From Methylotenera sp. (GTDB lineage Bacteria > Pseudomonadota > Gammaproteobacteria > Burkholderiales > Methylophilaceae), in contig JAKFVD010000004.1 in the NCBI GenBank assembly GCA_021732365.1, forward strand, positions 34,319-98,318: 64,000 nt of DNA, read 5' to 3'. Within the stretch, counting starts at the first letter, position 1. Every line of letters starts with the position of its first letter. Below the pieces are notes generated by a model. The model did no database searches. It was given only the letters and a program-made list of their open reading frames with translations, and was not told the DNA's origin. Below are positions 1 through 9,451 of this stretch, piece after piece. Made by a program: the position numbers and the translations under genes.

Positions 1-2289
1 CGTTATTGGGATGTGGAAGTGCGTTATGCAAAAACTTCTCCAGATGAAATTCACGTGCGTATCATTGCTAATAATCGCGGGGACGAAACCAAAACGCTAC
101 ATCTTTTGCCAACGTTACTGTTTCGCAATACTTGGTCTTGGGGCGATTCGCCAACCAAACCTGAATTCATATCGACGAAAGCTCCAAAAGGTGCAGAGTG
201 GGCGGTGAAAGCAAAACATGAAAGTTTAGGTCAATACTATCTTTACGGTCGTCAAAAAGCTCAATCACTTTATACCGAAAATGAAACGAATATTGAAAAG
301 TTATGGGGTTCAGCCAATGCCTCACCTTATGTAAAAGATGCGTTTCATCGTTATATTATTAACAATGAAAAAACAGCCATTAATGCCGAACAAATAGGTA
401 CAAAATTTTCAGCATGGCATGAAGTGACAGTAGCAGCTGGTCAATCTGCAACCATAGAATTGGTGTTATCAAAAGGCGGTTTAATAACACCTTTTGAACA
501 TTCCGAAGCGATTTTTACCGTGCGTGAAAAAGAGGCAGATTTATTCTATGACGATATTTTGCCAAAGTCAGATTTTCAAGATAAAAACATCTTACGGCAA
601 TCGATGGCGGGCATGATTTGGAGTAAACAATTTTTTCATTTCGATGTGGCGCGCTGGTTAGATGGCGATGAATTAGAACCACCAGATGGCCACAAATTTG
701 GACGCAATCGTGCTTGGCGGCATCTTAAAGCAGCGCACGTGATTTCTATGCCAGATAAGTGGGAATATCCGTGGTTTGCCGCGTGGGATTTAGCTTTTCA
801 TTGCGCTGCCTTAGCATTGGTGGATGTGGATTTTGCTAAGCAACAAATTGAGTTGTTGTTAAAAGAAAATTTCTTACATCCTAACGGGCAGATACCTGCG
901 TATGAATGGGCTTTTGGCGATGTTAATCCGCCAGTGCTAGCTGCGGCGGCACTCAAAGTGTTCCGTGCGGAGCGCGTGCAACGAGGCAAAGGAGATTTGA
1001 ATTTCCTTGGTCGTATCGTACATAAATTGCTCATGAACTATACTTGGTGGCTTAATGCTAAAGATGGTGATGGCAATAATGTGTTCGAGGGCGGCTTTCT
1101 TGGACTTGATAACATTTCCGTCTATGATCGCTCTCAACCATTACCCGCTGGCTATTCGCTGAAACAAGCCGATGCGACCGGTTGGGTGGCGATGTTTAGC
1201 TTGAATATGACAGTGATGGCACTTGAATTGACCGCCGAAAATGCCGATTACGAAGATGTAGCGATTCAATGCTATAGCCAGTTTTTAGGGGTGGCAAATA
1301 CCATCGCTGGGCATGTGAGCAAAAACGCGCAAAGTGGTCTTTCGCTATGGGATGCCAGCGCAGGTTTTTTTAAAGATTTAGTGGTAAAACCAGATGGCAC
1401 GAGCCAACGCATTGATGTGTTTTCGCTTGTTGGGCTTATCCCGATGTTTGCCTGTGAGGTGGTGGATAAGCGTTTACTAGAAAATGCTCCGCGCTTTGCA
1501 GAAGCATTAAATAGTCACGCTGGTGGGTTGTTTGATGGTCATACCATCTGCGCTTGCCCTGCATCAGTAAACGATCGTGGTGAACATCTTTTGTCTTTAG
1601 TTGATCACACCATGTTGCCGCATATTATGCGCCGCTTGTTATCAGAGGATGAGTTCCTTTCGGATTATGGTATACGCAGTGTCTCTAAAATTCACGAGAT
1701 GCATCGCGATTTAGGGTATATCGATGGTGTTGGGCATGCGCTCATTGAGTACGTACCAGGTGAATCCAATAGCGGTTTGTTTGGCGGCAATTCCAACTGG
1801 CGCGGGCCCATTTGGATGCCCACCAATTACACGCTCATACAAGCCATTGAAAAATTCCACCGCTATTTAGGCGATGACTATAAAGTGGCCGTGCCTTGCC
1901 TAGATAACCAAGAGCTGACCTTAATTGAAATTTCAAGATTAATCTCAAACCGTATTGTGGATATATTTCGTCGCGATGAATCGGGCCGCTTGCCAGCATT
2001 GCCAGCAGACAGCCCATTTCAGAACGACCCACATTGGAAAGATTTATTGTTATTCCATGAGTATTTTCATGGTGACACTGGACTTGGCCTTGGTGCAATG
2101 CATCAAACAGGCTGGACAGGCCTAGTAGCCAATTTGGTGAAACGTCGCTATCAGGTGGGGATTCCAACTTACTGGCAACGTGATCATAAGCTTGCTACAC
2201 CTGCTAAAACAAAAGCGACAAAAGTGGTTGCAACGAAAATGGCCTCTGCCAATGGATGCTCACAACCCAATCAATGCGGGCAAAAATGA
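1..2289 (+). CDS. GH63/MGH1-type glucosidase, N-terminus cut by window
   Basis: The frame is open from base 1 (Arg-Tyr-Trp-Asp before the first GTG), so the gene begins upstream of the window; 762 residues are visible. It resembles the large bacterial glucosidase family with an (alpha/alpha)6 barrel related to GH63 (MGH1-like domain). Family-like stretches are HLLPTLLFRNTWSWG near residue 35, WEYPWFAAWDLAFH near 255, FGGNSNWRGPIWMPTNY near 595, and FHGDTGLGLGAMHQTGWTG close to the C-terminus. Family members are usually around 870-900 residues, so roughly 110-130 residues are probably missing. It likely releases glucose from an alpha-glucoside or storage polymer; the true substrate cannot be read from sequence. 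The stop overlaps the aquaporin start (ATGA), which suggests translational coupling with that gene. Confidence 0.8.
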   Translation, partial: RYWDVEVRYAKTSPDEIHVRIIANNRGDETKTLHLLPTLLFRNTWSWGDSPTKPEFISTKAPKGAEWAVKAKHESLGQYYLYGRQKAQSLYTENETNIEKLWGSANASPYVKDAFHRYIINNEKTAINAEQIGTKFSAWHEVTVAAGQSATIELVLSKGGLITPFEHSEAIFTVREKEADLFYDDILPKSDFQDKNILRQSMAGMIWSKQFFHFDVARWLDGDELEPPDGHKFGRNRAWRHLKAAHVISMPDKWEYPWFAAWDLAFHCAALALVDVDFAKQQIELLLKENFLHPNGQIPAYEWAFGDVNPPVLAAAALKVFRAERVQRGKGDLNFLGRIVHKLLMNYTWWLNAKDGDGNNVFEGGFLGLDNISVYDRSQPLPAGYSLKQADATGWVAMFSLNMTVMALELTAENADYEDVAIQCYSQFLGVANTIAGHVSKNAQSGLSLWDASAGFFKDLVVKPDGTSQRIDVFSLVGLIPMFACEVVDKRLLENAPRFAEALNSHAGGLFDGHTICACPASVNDRGEHLLSLVDHTMLPHIMRRLLSEDEFLSDYGIRSVSKIHEMHRDLGYIDGVGHALIEYVPGESNSGLFGGNSNWRGPIWMPTNYTLIQAIEKFHRYLGDDYKVAVPCLDNQELTLIEISRLISNRIVDIFRRDESGRLPALPADSPFQNDPHWKDLLLFHEYFHGDTGLGLGAMHQTGWTGLVANLVKRRYQVGIPTYWQRDHKLATPAKTKATKVVATKMASANGCSQPNQCGQK

Positions 2290-3095
2290 ACGCATTAGCG
2301 GGCATGTTAGCGTTAAAGCAACATTGGCCTGAATATTTAATGGAGGCGGCAGAGTTAGGTATTTTTATGTTGTCAGCCTGCTCGTTTGTCGCACTGATTG
2401 AGTATTCAGGCTCACCTATCCATCATCTAATCTCAGACCCGTTTTTACGCCGTATGTTGATTGGCTTGGCGATGGGTTTGACAGCTATTTTGATTGTCTA
2501 TTCGCCCATGGGTAAGCGCTCTGGTGCGCATTTTAACCCTGCCGTCACACTCACTTTTTTGCGCCTTGGCAAAATTGCACCTTGGGATGCAGTATTTTAT
2601 ATGCTTGCGCAATTTATTGGCGCGCTGCTGGGTGTGATGTTAGCAACAGTGTTGTTAGGCAAAATGTTGATTGCAAATCCAAGAGTGAATTACGTAGCAA
2701 CTTTGCCAGGTAGCGCAGGTATTAGTACTGCCTTTATTGCAGAAGTTTCTATTTCTTTTGGCTTAATGTTGACCGTGCTATTGGTTTCTAACACTAAACG
2801 GCTTAATCGCTATACTGCATTATTTGCAGGTGCGCTGGTTGCAATTTATATAACATTTGAAGCACCTATTTCTGGCATGAGCATGAACCCCGCACGTAGC
2901 TTTGGCTCGGCTTTTTCTGCGCACATTTGGTCTGCATTATGGATTTATTTTATAGCGCCACCAATCGGCATGCTGCTTGCGGCCGAAGCATATCTGGCGA
3001 TTAAGGGCGCAAGCTCGGTGCTATGTTGCAAGTTACATCACGAAAATAACAAAACTTGTATTTTTCATTGTCGATATGGCGACTCATCCGAGTAA
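2286..3095 (+). CDS. MIP-family aquaporin / glycerol facilitator
   Basis: An integral membrane channel of the major intrinsic protein family, 269 residues from the ATG that overlaps the upstream stop as ATGA. An in-frame ATG at 2256 is possible but would lie inside the glucosidase gene. Both pore motifs are present: HFNPAVTLTF after the second membrane segment and SMNPARSFGSAF near the C-terminus. About six hydrophobic segments can be followed. The C-terminal tail carries a Cys/His-rich stretch (CCKLHHENNKTCIFHC), which I recall from related bacterial aquaporin-like proteins. It would pass water or small neutral solutes across the inner membrane. The position between a glucosidase and an NADH dehydrogenase suggests a role in carbon or osmotic balance, but this is inference. 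Confidence 0.85.
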   Translation: MNALAGMLALKQHWPEYLMEAAELGIFMLSACSFVALIEYSGSPIHHLISDPFLRRMLIGLAMGLTAILIVYSPMGKRSGAHFNPAVTLTFLRLGKIAPWDAVFYMLAQFIGALLGVMLATVLLGKMLIANPRVNYVATLPGSAGISTAFIAEVSISFGLMLTVLLVSNTKRLNRYTALFAGALVAIYITFEAPISGMSMNPARSFGSAFSAHIWSALWIYFIAPPIGMLLAAEAYLAIKGASSVLCCKLHHENNKTCIFHCRYGDSSE

Positions 3096-3144
3096 TCAAC
3101 CTAGCAACCAGCTGGGCAATATTTCTGCAATAAAAGGTTAAATC

Positions 3145-5304
3145 ATGCAACAGCCAATAAAAACTAATACACCTCATGTTTGGATTCCAAACTTAATGGC
3201 TTGGGTCGCCGCCGCTATTAAGTTTGTAGAGCGCACCGTTGGCCCTGTGACTGATTTAGTGACTCGCTTATGGTTAGCCAAAATATTTTTTGTTTCAGCG
3301 GTCATTAAGCTAAGCAATTGGGATAACGCTTTACTGTTATCGCAAAACGAATATCCAGTTGCTTGGTTAAATCCAATCACTGCAGCTTATTTGGGTGTCA
3401 GTATTGAATTTATTAGCGCGGCGTTGTTAGCCTTTGGTTTAGCAACGCGGTTTGCAGCGCTGTCACTGTTCATATTGTCGCTGGTTATTCAGTTTAATTA
3501 TATTGCTTTAGATCAGCATTTATTTTGGGCAGCACTTTTTTGTTGGTTTGTGGTGCATGGTGCAGGCGCGCTTTCTATTGATCGCATGTTAGGGCATGGG
3601 CTTGCCGATAGTGCGCTACCCTTTGCCGCACGGATAATTAATGGCCTTAAATGGTTAAGCACGTTTGGCAGCCCAGTTTATCTGTTTTTATTACGCTTGT
3701 GGATGGCTACGGCAATTTACTTTGCTTTTAGTGGTATTACGCAATACGTTAATATTTTACCGATTACCACCGCGGCAAGTTTTGGCAGTTATTTAGGTTT
3801 AGTGCTGGCATTAATGTTGGTGTTGGGCATCGCCTTACGTTGGGTAGCCTTGGCCGTCATTGTTGCAACGCCTGCCATGATGATGATGCAAATGAGCTTA
3901 GATTCCTATTGGTTTTTCGCATTATTATTATTGGCGATTTATGGCGCAGGATGCTGGTCTATTGATTATTTAATCAGCTATAAATTACGGCAAATTTATC
4001 CACAGCTCGATGGTAAACCAGCATTTTCACTCGAAGGTTTACCGCATGTTGTCATTGTAGGTGCAGGTTTTGGTGGCTTGGCTTGTGCGGCAAAACTAGC
4101 CATGCAGCCTGTGCAAATCACCTTGGTGGATAAGCACAATTATCATTTGTTCCAACCTTTGCTTTATCAAGTGGCTACGGCAGCCCTTGGCCAGGGTGAT
4201 ATTGCCTCGCCCACACGCGGCATGTTTCGCGATTTTTTTAATGTGCGGGTGTTGCTGGGCAATGTGGTGGGCGTGGATGCGGATAAAAACGAGCTGGTGT
4301 TTGAAGATCATCCCTTAAAAAATCAGCGCATTCAATACGATTATTTAGTATTAGCCACAGGTGCTAGCCATAGCTATTTTGGGCGTGATGAGTGGGCAAA
4401 GTTTGCCCCTGGCTTAAAGCGCATTGAAGATGCAACCGAGGTACGTCGTCGTTTACTGCTAGCGTTTGAGCTGGCAGAAGCCACTTCTGACCCAATAGAG
4501 CGCGAAAGTTTGCTCACATTTTTGATTGTTGGTGGCGGACCTACAGGCGTTGAATTAGCAGGCTCTATTGCAGAACTAGCAAGGTTTGGTATGGAAAAGG
4601 AATTTCGTGGGTTTGACCCCGCCAGTGCGCGCGTGTTGCTGGTGCAATCTGGTAATCGATTGCTACCCACTTTTGATGAATCTTTATCAAAAATTACGTT
4701 AGATTCGCTCACTAAAATAGGTGTTGAAGTGCATCTGAATAGTAAAGTAGAGCACATTGATGCAGAAGGCGTTATTGTAAGTGGTAAGCGCATTCCATCA
4801 CGCACTGTCATGTGGGCTGCGGGCGTTGTGGCATCTCCCGCAGCAGACTGGCTAGGCGCAGAAAAGGACAAGGCAGGCCGTGTTAAAGTGAGTACAGATT
4901 TATCAGTCGCTGGGCACAGCAATGTGTTTGCCATTGGTGATACTGCGCTTTCAAATGGATGGAATGGCGAATCAGTACCAGGTTTAGCGCCAGCAGCCAA
5001 ACAGGGCGGAGAATACGTAGCTAAAGTGATTGCAGCAAAAGTGCTGGGGCGTCAAGCACCAGTGTCTTTTCGTTATATCCATTTAGGTAGCTTGGCCACC
5101 ATAGGCCGTAAGGCGGCAGTAGCCGATTTTGGATTTATAAAACTAAGCGGCGCGCCTGCTTGGTGGCTGTGGGGCCTGATTCATCTGACTTTTTTAGTGG
5201 GCTTAAGAAACCGCTTTTCGGTGATGTTTGATTGGTTTTGGGCGTATCTCACATTGCGAAGCGGCACGCGGATTATCACAGGCAGTGAAGCCGAACATCG
5301 CTAA
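3145..5304 (+). CDS. DoxX-DoxX-type II NADH dehydrogenase fusion
   Basis: A 719-residue protein. Residues ~30-280 contain two successive DoxX-like four-helix membrane modules. Residues ~300-690 form a two-dinucleotide-fold flavoprotein of the NDH-2 type. The FAD site is VGAGFGG at ~305-311, followed by KHNYHLFQPLLYQVA; the NAD site is VGGGPTGVELAG at ~462-473; the second FAD contact is FAIGDTA near 596. A C-terminal hydrophobic stretch (WWLWGLIHLTFLVGLRNR) is typical of the membrane anchor of NDH-2. NDH-2 enzymes pass electrons from NADH to quinone without pumping protons. DoxX proteins are membrane subunits linked to quinone or thiol oxidation. The fusion suggests a self-anchored quinone reductase, but the electron donor is unproven. 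The start ATG follows a weak AAAGG site. Confidence 0.85.
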   Translation: MQQPIKTNTPHVWIPNLMAWVAAAIKFVERTVGPVTDLVTRLWLAKIFFVSAVIKLSNWDNALLLSQNEYPVAWLNPITAAYLGVSIEFISAALLAFGLATRFAALSLFILSLVIQFNYIALDQHLFWAALFCWFVVHGAGALSIDRMLGHGLADSALPFAARIINGLKWLSTFGSPVYLFLLRLWMATAIYFAFSGITQYVNILPITTAASFGSYLGLVLALMLVLGIALRWVALAVIVATPAMMMMQMSLDSYWFFALLLLAIYGAGCWSIDYLISYKLRQIYPQLDGKPAFSLEGLPHVVIVGAGFGGLACAAKLAMQPVQITLVDKHNYHLFQPLLYQVATAALGQGDIASPTRGMFRDFFNVRVLLGNVVGVDADKNELVFEDHPLKNQRIQYDYLVLATGASHSYFGRDEWAKFAPGLKRIEDATEVRRRLLLAFELAEATSDPIERESLLTFLIVGGGPTGVELAGSIAELARFGMEKEFRGFDPASARVLLVQSGNRLLPTFDESLSKITLDSLTKIGVEVHLNSKVEHIDAEGVIVSGKRIPSRTVMWAAGVVASPAADWLGAEKDKAGRVKVSTDLSVAGHSNVFAIGDTALSNGWNGESVPGLAPAAKQGGEYVAKVIAAKVLGRQAPVSFRYIHLGSLATIGRKAAVADFGFIKLSGAPAWWLWGLIHLTFLVGLRNRFSVMFDWFWAYLTLRSGTRIITGSEAEHR

Positions 5305-5384
5305 CAAGTACCACGGCGTGTTAAACAGTATATTAAAATGCGTAAGTGCTTTATTTAAATAAGTAGTTTGATCAAAGGATTAGC

Positions 5385-6374
5385 ATGAAAATACTTGCAG
5401 GTGACATAGGCGGCACAAAAACAGAACTAGCCATTTTTGATACGGCAGAACCAAAGATGCCTATATTTGAAATGCGATTTGTGAATAGAGAGCAAGATAG
5501 TTTTGAAGCGATGTTGAAGCATTTTATAACGCTATCAAACACCGCCGTTCAGCATGCCTGCCTAGCCGTTGCTGGCACCATCATTAATGGTCGCTGTCAA
5601 ATGCCCAATATCTCTTGGGTATTAGATGAAGAGGACATTAAAAAAACACTTGTTATTGAACATGTCAAGCTGCTGAATGATTTGGAAGCAACAGCTCATG
5701 GCATGCTTACATTATCACCTGATAAATTAATGGTTATCAATGAAGGCATCACTAATTCATCTGGCAATCTTGCTTTAATTGCAGCAGGTACAGGTTTAGG
5801 CGAGGCCATCTTAATACATACGGGACAAAATTTGGGCGCGCCGCAATACCAAATTGTTGCTTCTGAAGGTGGCCATGTCGACTATGCGCCACATAATGCA
5901 TTGGAGACGGACTTACTGCGCTACATTTGGTCAGAGTTTGGACATGCAAGCTGGGAGAGAGTCGTTTCAGGCAATGGAATTGCTAATATTTATGCATTTT
6001 TGGCATTGTCTGAAAATGCTTCTGAACCTTCTCAAATAAAATCTAACATCATGGCGGCAGTCGATCGCGGCAATGCAATTTTTCAAGCGGCGCAATCTGG
6101 TGAATCACCACTTAGCGTTCAGGCCATTCATATTTTTATAGAAAACTATGGCGCTGCTGCAGGAAACCTAGCACTAAAAGTGCTTTCAAGTGGTGGGCTA
6201 TATATTGGCGGCGGTATTGCACCAAAATTAACAGCGTATTTTAAAAATGACGCGTTTATGCAGGCATTTTGTGACAAAGGCAGATTTTCAACACTTTTAA
6301 AAAATGTACCCGTTAAACTTATTCTTGAGCCTAAAACGGCGCTGTTAGGTGCTGCAGCTTTTGCTATGCAATAA
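5385..6374 (+). CDS. glk: Glucokinase
   Basis: ATP-dependent glucokinase of 329 residues, close to the length of E. coli Glk (321). The N-terminal phosphate-binding motif is GDIGGTKTELAIFD. Further family features are NDLEATAHGM (residues ~98-107), the glycine-rich GTGLGEA and SEGGHVDYAP, and a C-terminal GGLYIGGGIAPK. There is no zinc-binding cysteine cluster of the ROK family, so it belongs to the Glk group. It makes glucose 6-phosphate in the cytoplasm, fitting the upstream glucosidase and the edd/eda genes further on. The start ATG has AAAGGA about 8 bases upstream. It is followed after a short gap by the convergent SMP-30 gene. Confidence 0.9.
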   Translation: MKILAGDIGGTKTELAIFDTAEPKMPIFEMRFVNREQDSFEAMLKHFITLSNTAVQHACLAVAGTIINGRCQMPNISWVLDEEDIKKTLVIEHVKLLNDLEATAHGMLTLSPDKLMVINEGITNSSGNLALIAAGTGLGEAILIHTGQNLGAPQYQIVASEGGHVDYAPHNALETDLLRYIWSEFGHASWERVVSGNGIANIYAFLALSENASEPSQIKSNIMAAVDRGNAIFQAAQSGESPLSVQAIHIFIENYGAAAGNLALKVLSSGGLYIGGGIAPKLTAYFKNDAFMQAFCDKGRFSTLLKNVPVKLILEPKTALLGAAAFAMQ

Positions 6375-6418
6375 ACTTACATAGATTCAATGCATAGGTT
6401 AAATACACCCATCAACGC

Positions 6419-8068
6419 TTAAGGCAATGCCCCCGCACCTTTAATGTTAAGCCTAATTTTGTAAATAGCCGATTGTGCAGCTAGGTACAAGGTTTTACCA
6501 TCGTCATCGCCCCAAGCCATATTATGCGGGTGTTTAGGGGCAATAATAGTGCCTAAATGCTTGCCTTGCGGGGATAAAATCCATAAGCCACCAGGACCAG
6601 AAACATACAAATTTCCTTGCACGTCAACTTTTATGCCATCTAGCGCGTCTTCGCCTTTTGCTGAAGTCATGTCAAAAAATATTTCACCTTTATCAAGTAA
6701 TCCATCTGCCTTTACGGGGTAGCGCATCACTACTTTTTTATGGTCATCCCAGTTGCCAATGTAAAGATATTGTTCATCGGGCGAAAAGGCAATGCCGTTA
6801 GGGCCGTTTAGTTCATTGGCGAGTAAGTCAACTTTGCCATTTTTAACGCGAAAAATGCCGCTGTAAGGTAATTCTTTATGTGGGTCTTTATCAAATTTTG
6901 GCAAACCAAAGTAAGGGTCGGTCACATAAAGCGCGCCGTCAGATTTATACACTAAGTCATTCGGGCTATTAAAACGCTTACCTTCAAAGCGGTCAGCTAA
7001 TACCGTGATAGAGCCGTCCAACTCAGTACGTGTTACACGGCGATTACCATGTTCATCTGTCGTTAAGCGGCCTTGTGCGTCAAGTGTTAACCCGTTAGAG
7101 CCAGGTTGTTTATATTGAGCAATATCTGCGCCGCTGTAGCCGCTTGGCTTGCGAAACACACTTAAATTTCTATCATATTTATAAATGGTGTTGGCGTTTG
7201 GGTCACTAAACAGCAAATATCCACCAGCGTTTTTATTTTTTACCCATAGCGGGCCTTCAGTAAACTGAAAGCCTTCTGCTAGTTTATAAATTTTTGGGTT
7301 AAGCGGGACAATCGCATCAATTGCAGAATCGTTACGAATCACATCCAGATTCACCTCTTGCGGCGTCACGGCGTAAGGCTCGGTTAAGCCTTTGTAAAAT
7401 GATAATTTTGCCTGATGCAAGTAAATATAATTGGTGGGTGAGGCCGAGATTGGTCCGTTGATGCCAAATATTGCCAATTGGATTTTTTGCCCAGGTTTAA
7501 CGTTACGGCCAATCACCAAGCGGTTATTGGCATTCCAACCTGCCACCACTGAGCCGCCAGATTGGCCAGTAGCACGCGCTAATTCGCCATTGACCCAAAT
7601 TTCTGCATAATCATCCGCAGAGGTATCAAACACCACGGTGTTGCCTGTGGTTTCAACACCAGCAATTTGTTGTGGAATGGTGATATTGATGCGATACCAA
7701 TTAAAAGCCACATGCCCATTGCTGCGTCTTTTATTGATTGTTGTAGGGTCGATTGCTTCCCATGCAGAGTCATCAAAACCATTCGCACCAGCTTTTGGCT
7801 CATAGTCATAGGTTTTGACTGCTTGGCTGCTTGGTTGACCATCCGTTCCAGCAAAGCGAAAAGTGGTTTCAACAATTTTGGTGTCGCTATAACGCCACTG
7901 ACCTTGCATTAGCATAGCGCCTTCTTTTGTGCCTAAATCTATACTACTCAATGGCGTTGTGGAAGGTAAGTCTGTCGGGCTTACTGCTGCCCAAGCGTTG
8001 TTATTAATAGCAGTTAACCATACGAGACTTAAGGCAATAACACTTGCTGAGGTAATCAATCTTTTCAT
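6419..8068 (-). CDS. Secreted SMP-30/gluconolactonase-like protein with N-terminal beta-sandwich
   Basis: A 549-residue protein with a signal peptide (two basic residues, hydrophobic stretch, NNNAWAAVS cleavage region near residue 28). Residues ~50-230 resemble a galactose-binding-like sandwich (WEAIDPTTINKRRS, FNWYRINITIP, EIWVNGELARATG). Residues ~255-540 form a six-bladed SMP-30/gluconolactonase/LRE-type propeller, seen in EGPLW, SPNDLVYKSDGALYVTDPYFG, GPNGIAFSPDEQYLYIG and HPHNMAWGDDDGKTLYLAA. The family hydrolyses sugar lactones using a divalent metal. Here it would act in the periplasm, perhaps on gluconolactone made by a PQQ glucose dehydrogenase. It lies 27 bases downstream of the GlcG-cupin gene, so the two are probably one operon. 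Confidence 0.8.
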   Translation of the reverse strand: MKRLITSASVIALSLVWLTAINNNAWAAVSPTDLPSTTPLSSIDLGTKEGAMLMQGQWRYSDTKIVETTFRFAGTDGQPSSQAVKTYDYEPKAGANGFDDSAWEAIDPTTINKRRSNGHVAFNWYRINITIPQQIAGVETTGNTVVFDTSADDYAEIWVNGELARATGQSGGSVVAGWNANNRLVIGRNVKPGQKIQLAIFGINGPISASPTNYIYLHQAKLSFYKGLTEPYAVTPQEVNLDVIRNDSAIDAIVPLNPKIYKLAEGFQFTEGPLWVKNKNAGGYLLFSDPNANTIYKYDRNLSVFRKPSGYSGADIAQYKQPGSNGLTLDAQGRLTTDEHGNRRVTRTELDGSITVLADRFEGKRFNSPNDLVYKSDGALYVTDPYFGLPKFDKDPHKELPYSGIFRVKNGKVDLLANELNGPNGIAFSPDEQYLYIGNWDDHKKVVMRYPVKADGLLDKGEIFFDMTSAKGEDALDGIKVDVQGNLYVSGPGGLWILSPQGKHLGTIIAPKHPHNMAWGDDDGKTLYLAAQSAIYKIRLNIKGAGALP

Positions 8069-8095
8069 AGCGGTCTCTTACTTAATGGGCTGGTT

Positions 8096-8998
8096 TTACT
8101 TATTAATAGGCTTTACAACGAAATATAAAAACGGATTGCTGGCTTCTTTAAACCAGTGTGGTACACCTTGCGGAATCACCACCACATCACCCTTGACAAG
8201 CAATTGTGTCTCGCCACCTTCCACGCGTGGCGCACGTACCTCACCAGATGCCGTCCATTTAGGTTCAACCATGATGCCACCTGTCACTAAAGTTGCACTG
8301 CCATCTAGCACATAAATTACGTCGGTTTCGTTCTCGTGTACTTCAACTTGCCCCGCTTTTTCACGTCTGCTGGCATGCACTTTATAACCGTCTACTTCCA
8401 CTAAAGGCATGCCTTTATCGAACGCGTTAGCCACTTTGTCGTGCTGAATAAAAGTGACTGACCCAGATGGTGTGGGAATCGTACCAGGGGCTGTGACTGC
8501 TTTGCTGCCAATGATGGCAAGATCTTCATCTTGTTGTGCACTTGCCGCGCCAGAAACCCCCACAGCACCTACTATTTGGCCATCTACAGAAATTGGAATG
8601 CCGCCCTGTAAGGGTGTAAATAAAGTATCTGGCAATGCTGTCATTGCGGTACGGCCATTTTTAATAATGTCTTCAAACACTTTAGTGGGGCGCTTAAATA
8701 ATGCGGCAGTGCGCGCTTTACCTATTGAGATAGTCGCGCCAGCAGAAAAAGTATTGTCTAAGCGTTCTAGCGCCATTAGATTGCCGCCGTCGTCCACCAC
8801 TGCAATCACCGCGCCTGGCGCATTTAAACGTTTAGCTTCTGCAACCGCGGTTGCTATGACTTTTTTTGCGCCTTCCAGCGTTAATGTGCTTTTGCTAGTA
8901 GTTAAGTTAGCAGCTTGTACATAACTAGTAATGCAGCTCAGCAATATCGTCAGTAAAGTTGTATTTGTACTCGTCAACATTTTCATGTTCATCCCCAA
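8096..8998 (-). CDS. Secreted GlcG/HbpS-cupin fusion protein
   Basis: A 300-residue protein with a signal peptide (LLTILLSCITSYVQA, cleavage near residue 29). Residues ~35-165 are a GlcG/HbpS-type domain: LTLEGAKKVIATAVAEAKR, GAVIAVVDDGGNLMALERLD, SIGKARTAALFKRPT, GGIPISVDGQIVGAVGVSG. Residues ~200-295 are a cupin barrel: EVHENETDVIYVLDGSATLVTGG and KGDVVVIPQGVPHWFKE. HbpS-like proteins bind haem or small ligands. Cupins often bind a metal, and His and Glu candidates are present here (VHENE, PHWF). Joint position with a lactonase-like gene suggests a periplasmic sugar-acid or oxidised-carbon function. A stand-alone GlcG/HbpS homologue exists at 61.9-62.4 kb. Confidence 0.75.
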   Translation of the reverse strand: MGMNMKMLTSTNTTLLTILLSCITSYVQAANLTTSKSTLTLEGAKKVIATAVAEAKRLNAPGAVIAVVDDGGNLMALERLDNTFSAGATISIGKARTAALFKRPTKVFEDIIKNGRTAMTALPDTLFTPLQGGIPISVDGQIVGAVGVSGAASAQQDEDLAIIGSKAVTAPGTIPTPSGSVTFIQHDKVANAFDKGMPLVEVDGYKVHASRREKAGQVEVHENETDVIYVLDGSATLVTGGIMVEPKWTASGEVRAPRVEGGETQLLVKGDVVVIPQGVPHWFKEASNPFLYFVVKPINK

Positions 8999-9130
8999 AT
9001 GATTACTTTTATCCTTAAGCAGCTCTTTTATACTCCAGTAGCTGCTTTACCCCAAAGTTAATGCGTAACAAACTTGACCTGCGCAATGTTTTTACACACT
9101 ACGCGCAAGCCAAAAGCGTTAATGATTACC

Positions 9131-9451
9131 TTAACCTTTGTTTTTAATTTTTTCGTATATTTCAGGACCGCCAGGGACATTCCATGGTTTGTCTGTAAGC
9201 GTGCCGCCAGTAATTCTTTCGCAAGTGCCTGCGGGTAACTCTATCCATGCTTCTTTATCGTTATCGACCTCAAGCGAACCATGGCAGCCGAGTTTGGTTG
9301 TACCACAATCGTTGTGACCCGCTTTAACGATGCCTGCGCATTTTTCTGTAGCACCAGCCGCATTAGCATTGCTGGTTAATAAGCCAAAAATACTCAGTGC
9401 AATCACACTTGTAATAGCCGAGTTGACAGCCAATTGTTTAAAATCTTTCAT
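9131..9451 (-). CDS. DUF2282 / BufA1-type bufferin-like peptide
   Basis: A 106-residue protein with a signal peptide ending at SNANA (residue ~31). The mature part has the DUF2282 pattern: EKCAGIVKAGHNDCG, then a Cys in KLGCHGS, then DNDKEAWIELPAGTCERI. DUF2282 proteins are, from memory, the BufA1 precursors of bufferins: periplasmic copper-binding peptides whose cysteines are modified to thiooxazoles by an MNIO (DUF692) enzyme. No MNIO enzyme or DUF2063 partner is encoded in this window. It could therefore be an orphan precursor, be modified in trans, or be unmodified. The start follows a GGAG-type site (TAGGAGTTACGA upstream of ATG). Confidence 0.7.
   Translation of the reverse strand: MKDFKQLAVNSAITSVIALSIFGLLTSNANAAGATEKCAGIVKAGHNDCGTTKLGCHGSLEVDNDKEAWIELPAGTCERITGGTLTDKPWNVPGGPEIYEKIKNKG

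Noticed and set aside
4374..5000. Minus-strand 208-codon open frame inside the NDH-2 gene
   Set aside because: Antisense shadow of a strongly conserved coding sequence, low-complexity translation, no ribosome site.
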